DNA of 64,000 bases from an uncultured Flavobacteriaceae bacterium (GCA_905182575.1 CAJJCA010000013.1:1-64000), one strand, 5' to 3'. Counted from the stretch's first letter, positions 49,414 through 57,977 are shown. Numbers and translations are program-made. The notes: a model not told the origin generated them from the letters alone.

Positions 49414-50103
49414 TGGTAAATAATGCTAATTCCTGTTAACACTCCTGCGTGTTTAATTGTGTATCCAAGTTCAGGGACAAGACCAAATTTGCCATATACT
49501 TTGATAGGGTAGGTAATCGATAGTGAATAATCTATCTCACTAAACTCATCTAATTGCTTTAAAGTATTTATAACATTCAAAGGATCTGAAAAGTCATAGC
49601 CTTCAGCAAGTTGAGATACTGTAAAGTTTTTGTTTGTAAGTGATTCTTTTGGTCCGCTTCTAAAGCCCACTCCTAACTTTACATTTAGGTTGCTTATAAT
49701 GTTATATCCCAGGGTGAGCCAATAAGATCTTGTTAGAGAGGAATAACTTCCATTAAACCCCCTAGGCTTCCAAACAGCTCCATTATTATCAAACTTTTCT
49801 AAATACAGGAATTCATCTGATAATTGGAAACCCACAATGAATTTTTTATAATAAAAATCAATTGTAAAATGATAAGCGCCATCATTAAATAATCCATCAA
49901 CTTTAGGACCATAATATGGGTTAGGATATTTAGATTGTCCCTGAAATAGAATGCCTAAAGAGATTCCTTTAAAACCATCATCCGAAGTCTCCTCTTTCAA
50001 GTAGTTTTGCTGGAGTAACGCTTTGAAAACCATTATTTTTTTTGGTTTGAGAAAATAAAAACAAAGGGAGTATCAGCATTAAAGTCAAACTCTTATTAAG
50101 CAT
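49410..50103 (-). CDS. Outer-membrane beta-barrel protein of unknown function, one frame break
   Basis: Start at ATG 50103: signal peptide MLNKSLTLMLILPLFLFSQ, mature NNGFQSVTPAKLLERGD, a slip near 50000, then DDGFKGISLGILFQGQSKYP. Alternating strands (YHFTIDFYYKKFIVGFQLS, SYWLTLGYNIISNLNVKLGVGF) and an end [11 protein letters not shown] suit a barrel of about 12 strands. It is not a clear PorP/SprF. It is coupled to the BspA-like lipoprotein downstream, so it may help to display or export it; this is inference. The first 170 bases are duplicated at 6795-6967. Confidence 0.65.
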
Positions 50104-50160
50104 AATAAGATGTGGTTTTTGATATTATTTTTTTTTATTATATGCAAAAGTAGTTATAAT

Positions 50161-50208
50161 CTAATCAAGAAACAGTGGCAAGTCTTCACCTACTTCACTA
50201 GTAGCTTT
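50161..50208 (-). pseudogene. Last 15 codons of the metallopeptidase-like gene
   Basis: The minus strand reads ATSEVGEDLPLFLD and a stop, identical in bases to the end of the gene at 7016-7062. Directly upstream stands the start of a signal peptide (ATGAAAAAGCT, as in the orphan 9975). The gene body between them is missing, and the join is at a shared GCT. This is the scar of an internal deletion. Confidence 0.7.
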
Positions 50209-50210
50209 TT

Positions 50211-50375
50211 CATAGTGTTGGTTATTAGATGTTTAAATATAGTTAAAACAATTTAAACTAGCCTAAAGCACTCACTCTCCCTGTAAATAATCATCTAAGA
50301 TATATTACACTGGATTCTTTACGAGTGAAGATTCTCCAACTGACTTATTTAAGAGGATTAGAAATACCTGGACTT
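50211..50375. repeat. Dispersed intergenic repeat, copy R4 (longest)
   Basis: Contains all blocks: TAGTGTTGGTTATTAGATG, the inverted pair GTTTAAAT / ATTTAAAC with a 12-base spacer, CTAGCCTAAAGCACTCACTC, AATAATCATCTAAGATATAT, TTTACGAGTGA-GATTCTCC and TGACTTATTTAAGAGGA. On the minus strand it runs from the doxX 3' side to the ATG of the deleted metallopeptidase-like gene, so it includes that gene's likely promoter. Confidence 0.88.
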
Positions 50376-50433
50376 TTCGAAGCTTATGGGATTAAAGGAA
50401 TTAGTCAAGTATAAAGACAGCTTTTTAGTTAGC

Positions 50434-50881
50434 CTATAAAGTCAAAAAATAAATTATAGTAGGAATAAAAAGAATAATGGAAATTAAATCAAATTTCTTT
50501 GAATTATTTTCTCTGGAGTGCCAGTATGCGATTACAATTAAAGGTATTTGAAATGGTAACCTAATTAATGCAAAATGGCGACTTATCCCATAACTATTTT
50601 GAGCTATTTCAGAATTAAATAGGTGAATATTTGCAGGAAATACAGCAATAAGTAAAAGTATCAAGCCCAGTGCAGGCATATTTACGGGTCTTTTTTGGAA
50701 TTAGCAAAACTCCAAATAGAATTTCAAAAAAACCTGAAACATAAACCAATAGCTCAGGATAAGGAAGATTAGGGGGTACTATTACTAGAAAAAAATCTAA
50801 ATGTGTGAAATGTTTTACTCCTACAACAACATATAGAATGCTTAAAGAGTAAATCGTTATGCTTTTGAAGATTTTAATCAT
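50434..50881 (-). CDS. DoxX-family membrane protein, one frame break
   Basis: Four-helix membrane protein of about 140 aa: ITIYSLSILYVVVGVKHFTHLDFFLVIVP, VSGFFEILFGVLLIPKKTRKYA, then after a slip near 50690 GLILLLIAVFPANIHLFNSE, and a last helix LPFQIPLIVIAYW. The FxxGxxHF and PPxLPYPE-like loop are typical of the DoxX-like group. Function in oxidative metabolism or redox stress is suggested for the family but not settled. It is downstream of the thermonuclease with an 80-bp gap and followed by R4. Confidence 0.75.
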
Positions 50882-50961
50882 CTAGTTTAAAGATAAAAAA
50901 ACCTGATTACTATTTACTAAAAATGAAAAATTGATTCAAAGCTTTTTGCTTCGCCAAAGGA

Positions 50962-51360
50962 TTAATTATTTTTTATATAGTTAAATATTGTTTTGTATTG
51001 CTTTGATTTAGAAAAAGGATATTTCAAATACGCTGATGCAAAACCATCTTCTATCATCTTTAAGTTTATATCAGTTGAATCAAGATACACATACCTTAAA
51101 AGCCTTTTAAAGTAGTCTTTATTAGCAGTAACATCTCCCTTAATTAGATTTACATATTTGCTTTCAATAAGAGTTTTAAGATGATTTTTTGACTCAACTC
51201 CATATATGTCTTTTAATTCAGGTGCATTAATGCCAATCATTCTGACTCGTTCTCCACCTTCTATGACAAATGTATCTCCATCAATCACCCTGACCACTGT
51301 TATCTCCTGCCCAAAAGAAATCATTGGAAAAAACAGAAAAACAAGAAGTAGCTTTTTCAT
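50962..51360 (-). CDS. Secreted thermonuclease-family (SNase-like) protein
   Basis: 132 aa with a signal peptide (LLLVFLFFPMISFGQ) and a single SNase domain. Visible are RVIDGDTFVIEGGERVRMIGINAPE, which carries the catalytic Arg and the calcium-binding Asp/Glu positions, and the second catalytic Arg in YFKRLLRYVYLD. The expected C-terminal helix (FASAYLKYPFSK) is present. It would degrade nucleic acids in the periplasm or outside. The ATG overlaps the stop of a 36-codon ORF (ATGA), suggesting coupling. Unbroken. Confidence 0.87.
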   Translation of the reverse strand: MKKLLLVFLFFPMISFGQEITVVRVIDGDTFVIEGGERVRMIGINAPELKDIYGVESKNHLKTLIESKYVNLIKGDVTANKDYFKRLLRYVYLDSTDINLKMIEDGFASAYLKYPFSKSKQYKTIFNYIKNN

Positions 51361-51467
51361 TCAGCATTTTTTTTCTTATTATACTTACTCTTTGCAGCTT
51401 TGAATAACGAGTAGCCCATCACAGCATATTGATAGTTTTTAATAGCAAAACGGAGTAGTCTAAACAT
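51357..51467 (-). CDS. Very small protein (36 aa) coupled to the thermonuclease
   Basis: ATG at 51467 opens MFRLLRFAIKNYQYAVMGYSLFKAAKSKYNKKKNAE (quoted key parts: FRLLRFAIKNYQYAVMG, basic KKK end). It is a basic amphipathic peptide. Its TGA overlaps the thermonuclease ATG as ATGA. No family known to me; coupling and protein-like composition are the only support. Confidence 0.5.
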   Translation of the reverse strand: MFRLLRFAIKNYQYAVMGYSLFKAAKSKYNKKKNAE

Positions 51468-51495
51468 TATCAATTGAATTTATTAATATCAGTTT

Positions 51496-52116
51496 TTAAA
51501 GTTTAATTGAAAAGTCAAGAGGACTATCTAAATTAAATTCTCTGTAGTTGATTTTCCAGATGCCTTCAATCTTTTTAAACTTGTAATCATAAAAAACAGG
51601 ACTTACTATTTCTGTTCTTAAGTTATCATTTGTTGTTAAAAGAGTCATATACTTTTTCAAATGAGCATAATTTTCGGTTAATTCAATGAATAAAGTATTT
51701 GACATCATATGCCTTCTTTGCATTTTATTCTCTAAGAAATAATCCATCCTCTCATTGTTATTGACTGTCTGGATTTCATCTTTAATTGGATATGTAAGCT
51801 TTTCACCATTTGAATTATAACTCACACCTATGGCATCATCAGTAAAAAGTGACAAATAGCCATCCAAATTATTTGTATCCCAGTATATTCCATATGCATC
51901 AATTACTTCATTTATTGCTATTCTGTCAGCAATATTAAAATTAGGGTCGCCAACAATTCCAGACCAATTAGTCTTCTTCTTCTCGTCTTTTCCAAATACG
52001 TTCCCAAGAATGTTTTTAACATCATCAATTTTTATATTATTTAAGTCGAATTGCTGTCCGTTAACGGTTGTAATTAAAATAAAAGCAAATAAAAATAAAA
52101 GTTTTATTTGATTCAT
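51496..52116 (-). CDS. Secreted SnoaL-like (NTF2-fold) protein
   Basis: 206 aa with a signal peptide (LLFLFAFILITTVNGQ). After a linker the domain from about residue 60 has the SnoaL pattern: ADRIAINEVIDAYGIYWDTNNLDGYLSLFTDDAIGVSY, MQRRHMMSNTLFIELTENYA, YDYKFKKIEGIWKINYRE. The NTF2 fold is used by many unrelated small enzymes and binding proteins, so no substrate can be named. It is unbroken and sits between two very small ORFs on the same strand. Confidence 0.72.
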   Translation of the reverse strand: MNQIKLLFLFAFILITTVNGQQFDLNNIKIDDVKNILGNVFGKDEKKKTNWSGIVGDPNFNIADRIAINEVIDAYGIYWDTNNLDGYLSLFTDDAIGVSYNSNGEKLTYPIKDEIQTVNNNERMDYFLENKMQRRHMMSNTLFIELTENYAHLKKYMTLLTTNDNLRTEIVSPVFYDYKFKKIEGIWKINYREFNLDSPLDFSIKL

Positions 52117-52129
52117 TATAAATTCATTT

Positions 52130-52225
52130 TTATATTAATAATTTAATGAAAAGATAAATCCTGTAGGCGAGATAAACTCCTGTTACTCCCCATATCCACC
52201 AACGGTTTTTTATGTACCATTCCAT
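52130..52225 (-). CDS. Very small Trp-rich membrane peptide (31 aa)
   Basis: ATG at 52225 gives MEWYIKNRWWIWGVTGVYLAYRIYLF, one hydrophobic helix with aromatic ends. It ends 13 bases before the SnoaL-like start, in the same direction. Too short for family assignment. Confidence 0.4.
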   Translation of the reverse strand: MEWYIKNRWWIWGVTGVYLAYRIYLFIKLLI

Positions 52226-52323
52226 TACACTAATATATAAACTTTATGAAGAACCACAACTCATTGAGCCTATGCAATTGAAGAGGTTTAATCCCAGAAA
52301 ATACTATTGGATTTAACAGCTAA

Positions 52324-52587
52324 TTATTGTTGAAGGGGTTCAAATGAATTCATCTCATTATTAATAATATTCATTTTCTTGGTTAATTCCATAAGATATT
52401 CAGAACTCATTAATTCTTGCATACCGGGCATATCTACATCATACAACATTACAATACAGTTTTTGTCGTCAACTTTTCCAACAGTTGTTTTTGACTCATC
52501 ACAAACAGCCCCTCGCTGAGTATGATTATCAAATTCATCTTTCTAGGCAGCAAAATTATCAAAGGAAACTTTTAGTACTAAATTCAT
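52324..52587 (-). CDS. Small conserved protein (DUF3764-like), interrupted by an in-frame TAG
   Basis: 87 codons: MNLVLKVSFDNFAA, then TAG, then KDEFDNHTQRGAVCDESKTT, VGKVDDKNCIVMLYDVDMPG and an end FEPLQQ. The pattern (VKV-F-D-F--W---FD-H, CDESKT-VGK-DD) resembles small cytosolic proteins of the DUF3764 kind, in which a Trp is expected at the position of the TAG. A single G to A change would explain it. Alternatively it is a young pseudogene. The assignment to DUF3764 is from memory and moderate. Confidence 0.45.
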
Positions 52588-52640
52588 TTTAAATTGATTT
52601 ATTGACCTGTTTTATCTTGATTCAGTAGGATTAGATGTAG

Positions 52641-52785
52641 TATATAGTTAAAACAATTTAAACTAGCCTAGAGCACTCACTCTACCATCAAATAATCATC
52701 TAAGATATATTACACTGCTTTCTTTACGAGTGATAATTCTCCACCTGACTTATTTAAGAGGACTAGAAATAGAAGAACTTACTTA
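52641..52785. repeat. Dispersed intergenic repeat, copy R5
   Basis: ATATAGTTAAAACAATTTAA, ACTAGCCTAGAGCACTCACT, AAATAATCATCTAAGATATA, CTTTACGAGTGATAATTCTC and CACCTGACTTATTTAAGAGG match R4 almost base for base. The left arm of the GTTTAAAT/ATTTAAAC pair is lost. It lies between the bacilliredoxin-like gene (3' side) and the DUF3764-like gene (5' side). Confidence 0.88.
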
Positions 52786-52836
52786 AGAGGATATGCCTGT
52801 GTTTAAAGAAAAATAGATTTGCAAATTAATTTACAA

Positions 52837-53229
52837 CTAAATATATTTTGACAAGTTTACTTTAGTAATCTCATAATGAGACTCATTATAGACAGAAATT
52901 CCGTTTTTTACAACTAATAATTGAGGAGATTGATGTATCACTTGAAAAACCTCCGATAGTTTAGATGAAACTTCTCTAAAGTTTAATAAATCTAAATAAT
53001 AGACTTTTAAGTGTTTGTTTTCTTCATTAAAAAGAGATTCAAACTGTTTCATAACCATTCTACTAATTCCACAACGTGTAGAGTGTTTAAAAATTAATAT
53101 AGACTGAATTTTGGAAATCTCTTTAATATTGTTTATTTCCTCTATGGAAATTAAAGGTGTCCAGCTTAAATAAGTTTCTTCAACTTCTTTTGATGTTTTA
53201 TCTCCAAATATATTTTTAAAAAATCCCAT
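52837..53229 (-). CDS. Bacilliredoxin-like YtxJ-family protein
   Basis: 130 aa, thioredoxin fold of the YtxJ family (bacillithiol system). ISKIQSILIFKHSTRCGISRMVMKQFE carries the single-Cys RCGIS active site, and VFQVIHQSPQLLVVKNGISVY carries the cis-Pro (SPQ) and the following strand. It may remove bacillithiol or other thiols from proteins; no bacillithiol biosynthesis gene is in the window. Unbroken; a start at 53229 with GFFKNIFGDK is usual in flavobacterial members. Confidence 0.85.
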   Translation of the reverse strand: MGFFKNIFGDKTSKEVEETYLSWTPLISIEEINNIKEISKIQSILIFKHSTRCGISRMVMKQFESLFNEENKHLKVYYLDLLNFREVSSKLSEVFQVIHQSPQLLVVKNGISVYNESHYEITKVNLSKYI

Positions 53230-53304
53230 TTTATATGATTTAAAGCAAATATAAAAAACCTTAAAATTAATTATGGGGTTTAAAGAATAATATGAAGAAC
53301 TTAT

Positions 53305-53390
53305 TCAATGAACAAAGGTAAATCCTATAACCTCATCTTTAATTACCATAGCTTGTAATCTTGGTAAAGTGAATTGCAAGGCTATTTGAA
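53305..53390 (-). pseudogene. Diverged C-terminal end of a metallopeptidase-like paralogue
   Basis: The minus strand reads ALQFTLPRLQAMVIKDEV and ends in a TGA at 53305. It matches the ALNQYTLPRMKQ end region of the gene at 7016-8120 in position and pattern but has a different last decade of residues. No gene body precedes it. Weak but consistent with the other copies. Confidence 0.4.
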
Positions 53391-53462
53391 CAACTTAATC
53401 CTCTGATTAAAGTCTAGCTCATTTACTCTAATGCGAGTATTAACTCTTCTATAAATGTTAGT

Positions 53463-53520
53463 TTGACTTATTTAAGAGGACTAGAAATACCAGAACTTAC
53501 TAAAGATGATGTGCTTGTAT
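53463..53520. repeat. Dispersed intergenic repeat, copy R6 (partial)
   Basis: Only the right-hand part: TTGACTTATTTAAGAGGACT, AGAAATACCAGAACTTACT and AAGATGATGTGCTTGTATTA. It abuts the stop codon of the BspA-like remnant in the same way R3 abuts the complete BspA-like gene. Confidence 0.78.
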
Positions 53521-53832
53521 TAAGGACAAGAAGCACCATACCAGACAGGCTGTTTTGCCACATCATTTGCCCAAACATTATTGCCATCTGATTTAAAACC
53601 ATCCGGTTCAGCATCAAAATGAGTTTGAACACACCAATTTGATAAATCCTGATTAAATGTAGTTGCCTCATAAAACATAAACCTCATAGCAGTAACTTTT
53701 GCAGTATTCCAAAAACCTATATCTTGATTCAAAGAAGTTACCTGATTAAACATAAACTAGATATCAGTCACTTTTGAGGCATCCCAATTCCCAATGTTTT
53801 GATTAAATGATGTTGCATTATAAAAACTGATA
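53520..53832 (-). pseudogene. 3' remnant of a second BspA-like (DUF285) gene
   Basis: Three DUF285 units and the C-terminal end remain: NATSFNQNIGNWDASKVTD, MFNQVTSLNQDIGFWNTAKV, MFYEATTFNQDLSNWCVQ and a PVWYGASCP end. The frame starts without a start codon at about 53832 and has one slip near 53757. The end differs from the complete gene at 48167 but shares its layout (WCV then a -PVW-G-CP end). Confidence 0.78.
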
Positions 53833-53874
53833 GTTGAAGAATTTTTGAGTACATTAGAACTGTAATTTTAGTGC

Positions 53875-53902
53875 AAAAAAAAACCTCACATTGCTGTGAA
53901 GG
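53875..53902 (-). terminator. Rho-independent terminator after tRNA-Arg (minus strand)
   Basis: On the minus strand CCTTCACA, loop GCAA, TGTGAGG with one bulged base, followed by a run of T. It lies about 40 bases after the tRNA. Confidence 0.75.
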
Positions 53903-53939
53903 CTTCTAATTTTCGCTCCTCTCTATGATTCTCCTATAG

Positions 53940-54013
53940 TGACCCAGAGAGGACTCGAACCTCCAACCGTCAGAGCCGAAATCTGATATTCTATCCAGTT
54001 GAACTACTGAGCC
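53940..54013 (-). tRNA. tRNA-Arg (anticodon TCG)
   Basis: Minus strand, 74 nt without CCA. The acceptor arm GGCTCAG pairs with CTGGGTC, the anticodon stem TCAGA/TCTGA encloses loop TTTCGGC (anticodon TCG, reads CGA and by wobble other CGN), and the T-arm has loop TTCGAGT. The discriminator base is A. CCA is not encoded. The tRNA separates the accessory island from the yqeY/ftsZ side, a usual kind of insertion site. Confidence 0.93.
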
Positions 54014-54073
54014 ATTAATAATATGCAAATTAGAAATTAAATTGATCTAAAGAAAACGAAATGGAAGGTAATT

Positions 54074-54527
54074 TTAGGCGATCAGTTTTGCCTTGACAAT
54101 ATTAGAAATTGTTTTTCCATCAGCCTTACCAGCCAATTGCTTTGAAGCCATGCCCATTACTTTGCCCATGTCCTTCATTCCATCAGCGCCTGATGTAACA
54201 ATGATTCCTTCAATTACTTTTTCAACCTCAGCCTCTGACATTTGTTCAGGCAAAAACTGGGCGATAACCGCCGCTTGTGCTTCTTCGGGAGCTGCCAAAT
54301 CTTCACGATTTTGTTCTTTAAAAATCGTAGCGCTGTCTTTTCTTTGTTTAACCAGTTTTTGAAGAAAGTTTTATTTCCTCATCTTCCGACAAGTCAGCGC
54401 CTGCTCCTGAGGAGGTTTGCGCTAATAATATTGCTGATTTAATTGCACGAAGCGCCTCTAATTTTAAGACATCTTTGGCTCTCATTGCGGTTTTTAATTC
54501 TTCTGTAAGGTTGTTTAATAAGGACAT
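54074..54527 (-). CDS. YqeY/GatB-related family protein, one frame break
   Basis: About 150 aa. Start ATG 54527: LLNNLTEELKTAMRAKD, LRAIKSAILLAQTSSG, a slip near 54360, DLAAPEEAQAAVIAQFLPEQMSEAEVEKVIEG, GMKDMGKVMGMASKQLAGKADGK, SNIVKAKLIA. This is the full YqeY pattern, related to the tail domain of the GatB amidotransferase subunit; its own function is unknown, possibly tRNA-linked. Located after ftsZ, a common place in Bacteroidota. Spacing to ftsZ is 14 bp. Confidence 0.9.
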
Positions 54528-54541
54528 AAAAAATAAATATA

Positions 54542-56636
54542 TTAATCTACATTATCATGTAAAAATGAATTATTGGAACGCAATTGATTTTCATCATTGC
54601 TGTCTTTGTCAAGGCTCATTCGTGAGGAAGCAGCCTCATCAGTTGAAGTGTCCTCTAAATCAATACCCACACGCTTGTAAGCAGGTTGCTTCTCAAACTC
54701 TTCTACCTTGCTCATGCTGTGTTTGAAAGCATGATTAAACTTCTTTAAATGCTCCTTTCTTTTTTCATTTTCGAGTGCTACTGTCTGGCTGATACTTTGA
54801 TCAAAAGGAGAACTTTCGGCAACCGGTTTTTCGACGACAGGTTCAGATGACTTTGGAGGCTCGACAACTTCAAATTTAAAATCATCTATTTCGGAGATCT
54901 CTTCCTCAACTTTTACAACGTCCTGCTCATTGTCTAATTCGTGTAAAACATTTTCTTCGGAAATAGAGTTTTGTTTAGCGGCTAGGGGATGATTAAAATC
55001 AAAAGTGAATTGATTTTCTTCTTGCGCTTCTACTTGCTCCATCCCTAAAACCTCTAAATCATTAGTCTCTTGACTTAAATCATTGATGATGAAGTCTTCT
55101 TCAAAGGGCAGCGGCTTTCTCTTCGAATACTTCTTGAACAGGCGTCTGAACTGGAACTGGATTTATTAATTCATAGATGACATCTAAATTACGAATCGCT
55201 TCGGTTGTTATTATAACCTCTTGATTTAGCATCTCCTCAGGCACTTTCTCAATTACAGGCGAAAATTCTGGGAGACTTACTATTGGCTCTTCGACCTTAT
55301 CGTCAGTTGAGGATTCTAATTCATCTGTTGTGATTTTAGGAATATTCCCCAATTCAAACTCGAAAAGAGAAGCCTCAATTTCATTGTTTATAGGTGTAAA
55401 ATTAACATCAACTGACTCGGCCGAATCAACATTTTTAATTAATGTTATTTCTTCACTTACAGCGGACTCAGACATGGGAATTGTACTAACCGCAACTAGT
55501 GCTGGATCAAAATTATAATCTTTATCGACATCCGGTTCAAAGATTAGATTGTCAATTTGCGACTCCTCTCCCATCAAATGCTGCTCAATCGACTGATCTT
55601 CTTCGAGCGTATGGATGATTTTCTTCGCTTCTGTATTTACAATCTGGTGCTGTTGCTCGCTACCAAATCCAGTGGCAATAATCGTTACGGCAATAGAGCT
55701 TCCTAATTTCTGATCGTCCCCTACTCCCATGATGATGTTGGCATTATTCCCTGCTTCTGACTGAATATAATCATTGATTTCTCCTATTTCATCAATGGTG
55801 ATTTCTTCTTTACCAGAAACAATTGAAAGCAATACATTTTTACATCCAGAAATTTTATTATCATTTAGCAAAGGAGAGTCCAATGCATTGGTGATTGCAT
55901 CTTGTGCTCGGTTGACCCCCGTTGCAGATCCAGATCCCATTATGGCAGTTCCGCTACTACTCAACACAGTTCTTGCATCTTTGAGGTCAATGTTTTGATG
56001 GTAATGGTGGGTGATTACTTCTGCAATTCCTCTAGCCGCTGTTGCCAAAACTTCATCGGCTTTAGAAAAACCAGCTTTAAAACCTAAATTCCCATAAACT
56101 TCGCGGAGCTTATTGTTATTAATCACAATTAAAGAATCAACAGATTTTTTAATATTTTCAAGACCTTTTTCGGCTTGTTCAATTCTCAACTTACCTTCAA
56201 AATGGAAGGGCATCGTAACAATGCCAACCGTGAGTATGTCCATCTCCTTCGCCAATTGGGCAATGATAGGCGCTGCCCCAGTACCTGTTCCTCCACCTAA
56301 TCCTGCGGTGATAAAAACCATTTTGGTTTGAGTATTTAAAAGGCTGCTTAGCTCTTGAAAGCTCTCTTGAGCTGCAAGCGCACCCACTTCGGGATTAGCA
56401 CCCGCTCCCAATCCTTCTGTCAGGGAAGCCCCCAACTGAATTTTAATCGGAACAGGACTTTCATTAAGCGCTTGTGAATCAGTATTACAAACAACAAAAT
56501 CAACTCCCTTGATTCCTTGCTGGAACATGTGGTTGATTGCGTTACTTCCTCCTCCGCCTACACCAATAACCTTGATGACATTACTTTTGTTTTTTGGTAA
56601 ATCGAAACTTAAATTGTTGGTTACATCAGACTCCAT
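54542..56636 (-). CDS. ftsZ: Cell division protein FtsZ with long acidic C-terminal tail, one frame break
   Basis: Tubulin-like GTPase forming the division ring. Residues 1-320 carry the core: VIGVGGGGSNAINHMFQQGI, LGAGANPEVG, the tubulin signature GGGTGTGAAPIIA and NNNKLREVYGN. After about residue 330 comes an unusually long acidic linker (rich in Glu, Ser, Val, Pro). The frame changes near 55090 within the linker; the remainder (ENQFTFDFNHPLA, EFEKQPAYKRVGIDLED) ends in RSNNSFLHDNVD, the conserved C-terminal peptide that binds partner proteins. About 697 aa in total, long as usual for flavobacteria. Located after ftsA in the dcw cluster. Confidence 0.95.
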
Positions 56637-56650
56637 CAGACTGTATCTAT

Positions 56651-57968
56651 TTATGCGTTATCTAAAAATATTTTAAACTTTTCCACCCAGCGTTCTAATA
56701 TGGTTGATCGACTGGAAGAAACGGTGTTTTCCTTAAGCTTAAGACCTTCTGTCTTAAGGCTTTCAACTTCATTTTCAACCGATGGAGGTTCCTCGCGAAC
56801 CTCTGCCTTATTGTGCTCCAAAGCGTTCATCAGCAATCCTACTGCAGTAGCATACATTGGACTCGTTTCAGAACTTTCCGTATCGCCAGCCAAATGCTCA
56901 CTGGGATAGCCGATGCGAGTGTCCATCCCTGTGATATACTCTACCAACTGTTTAAGGTGCTTCAATTGACTCCCCCCCCCAGTAAGAACGACTCCACCAA
57001 TTAATTTCTTTTTTTGTTCATCGTGACCATAATTCTTAATCTCTAAATAAACCTGCTCAATAATTTCAACAACACGAGCATTGATTATTTTTGAAAGCGT
57101 TTTTAAAGAAATTTCTTTAGGATCTCTTCCTCTTAGACCTGGAATAGAAACAATTTCAGAATCTCTATTTTCTCCAGGCCAAGCAGATCCAAATTTCACT
57201 TTTAACAGTTCGGCTTGCTTTTCGATAATTGAACAACCTTCTTTTATATCCTCCGTGATCACATTTCCGCCAAACGGAATTACGGCAGTGTGTCGAATGA
57301 TTCCATCTTGAAAAATGGCAATGTCAGTGGTACCCACCTCCGATATCTATCAAAGCAACTCCAGCTTCTTTTTCCTCTTGGCTCAAAACTGCTTCGGAAG
57401 AGGCTAATGGTTCGAGGGTAATATTACCCATGGACAAGCCCGCACTCTTAATGCATCTCCCTATGTTTTTTATTGATGAAACTTGACCCACAACCACGTG
57501 GAAATTAGCCTCTAGACGACCCCCATACATTCCGATGGGTTCTTTAATTTCAGCCTGACCATCAACTTTAAACTCTTGTGGAAGTACATGTATGATTTCT
57601 TCACCCGGAAGCATAACCAACTTATGGCCATGGATCAAGAGTTCTACATCTTCTTGCCCGATAACGTCTTCGGGGTTTGATCGCGTGATGTAATCACTGT
57701 GTTGCAGGCTGCGAATGTGTTGTCCCGCAATCCCAACAACAACTTCATCGATCTCCTCTCCCGAAATTGTTTTAGCTTCATCAATCGCTTGTTGAATGGA
57801 TTGAATTGTTTGTGTAATATTGTTGACGACTCCGCGATGAACGCCAAGACTTTTGGATTTTCCAATACCCAAAATTTCAACTTTGTTAAATTCGTTTTTC
57901 TTTCCCACCATGGCGACAATTTTAGTGGTTCCGATATCTAATCCGACAGAAATATTTGATTTATTCAT
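56651..57968 (-). CDS. ftsA: Cell division protein FtsA, one frame break
   Basis: Actin-like ATPase that anchors FtsZ to the membrane. Start MNKSNISVGLDIGTTKIVAMVG (phosphate 1), the 1C domain with GEEIDEVVVGIAGQHIRS, then GVALIDIGG broken by one extra G at 57334 before GTTDIAIFQDGIIRHTAVIPFGG (phosphate 2). Next come VVLTGGGSQLKHLKQLVEYI (adenosine site) and a C-terminal amphipathic helix ILERWVEKFKIFLDN, the membrane-targeting sequence. 438 aa, normal. The break at the ATP-binding DIGGGTTDIA motif cannot be real in a living cell. Confidence 0.95.
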
Positions 57969-57977
57969 AATGACAAT

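Noticed and set aside
47431-53520. Integron cassette array with attC sites
   Set aside because: The repeats lack recognisable RYYYAAC/GTTRRRY core pairs, contain promoter-like ends and start codons, and no IntI gene is present. The cassette idea remains open, but not as a classical integron.
54542-55042. Separate gene downstream of ftsZ
   Set aside because: It ends in the conserved FtsZ C-terminal peptide and continues the FtsZ linker in the next frame, so it is the tail of FtsZ.
56651-57968. ftsA, rpoD, pnp and murC as real pseudogenes
   Set aside because: They are essential, all motifs continue across the breaks, and several breaks are in homopolymers; sequence error is far more likely.
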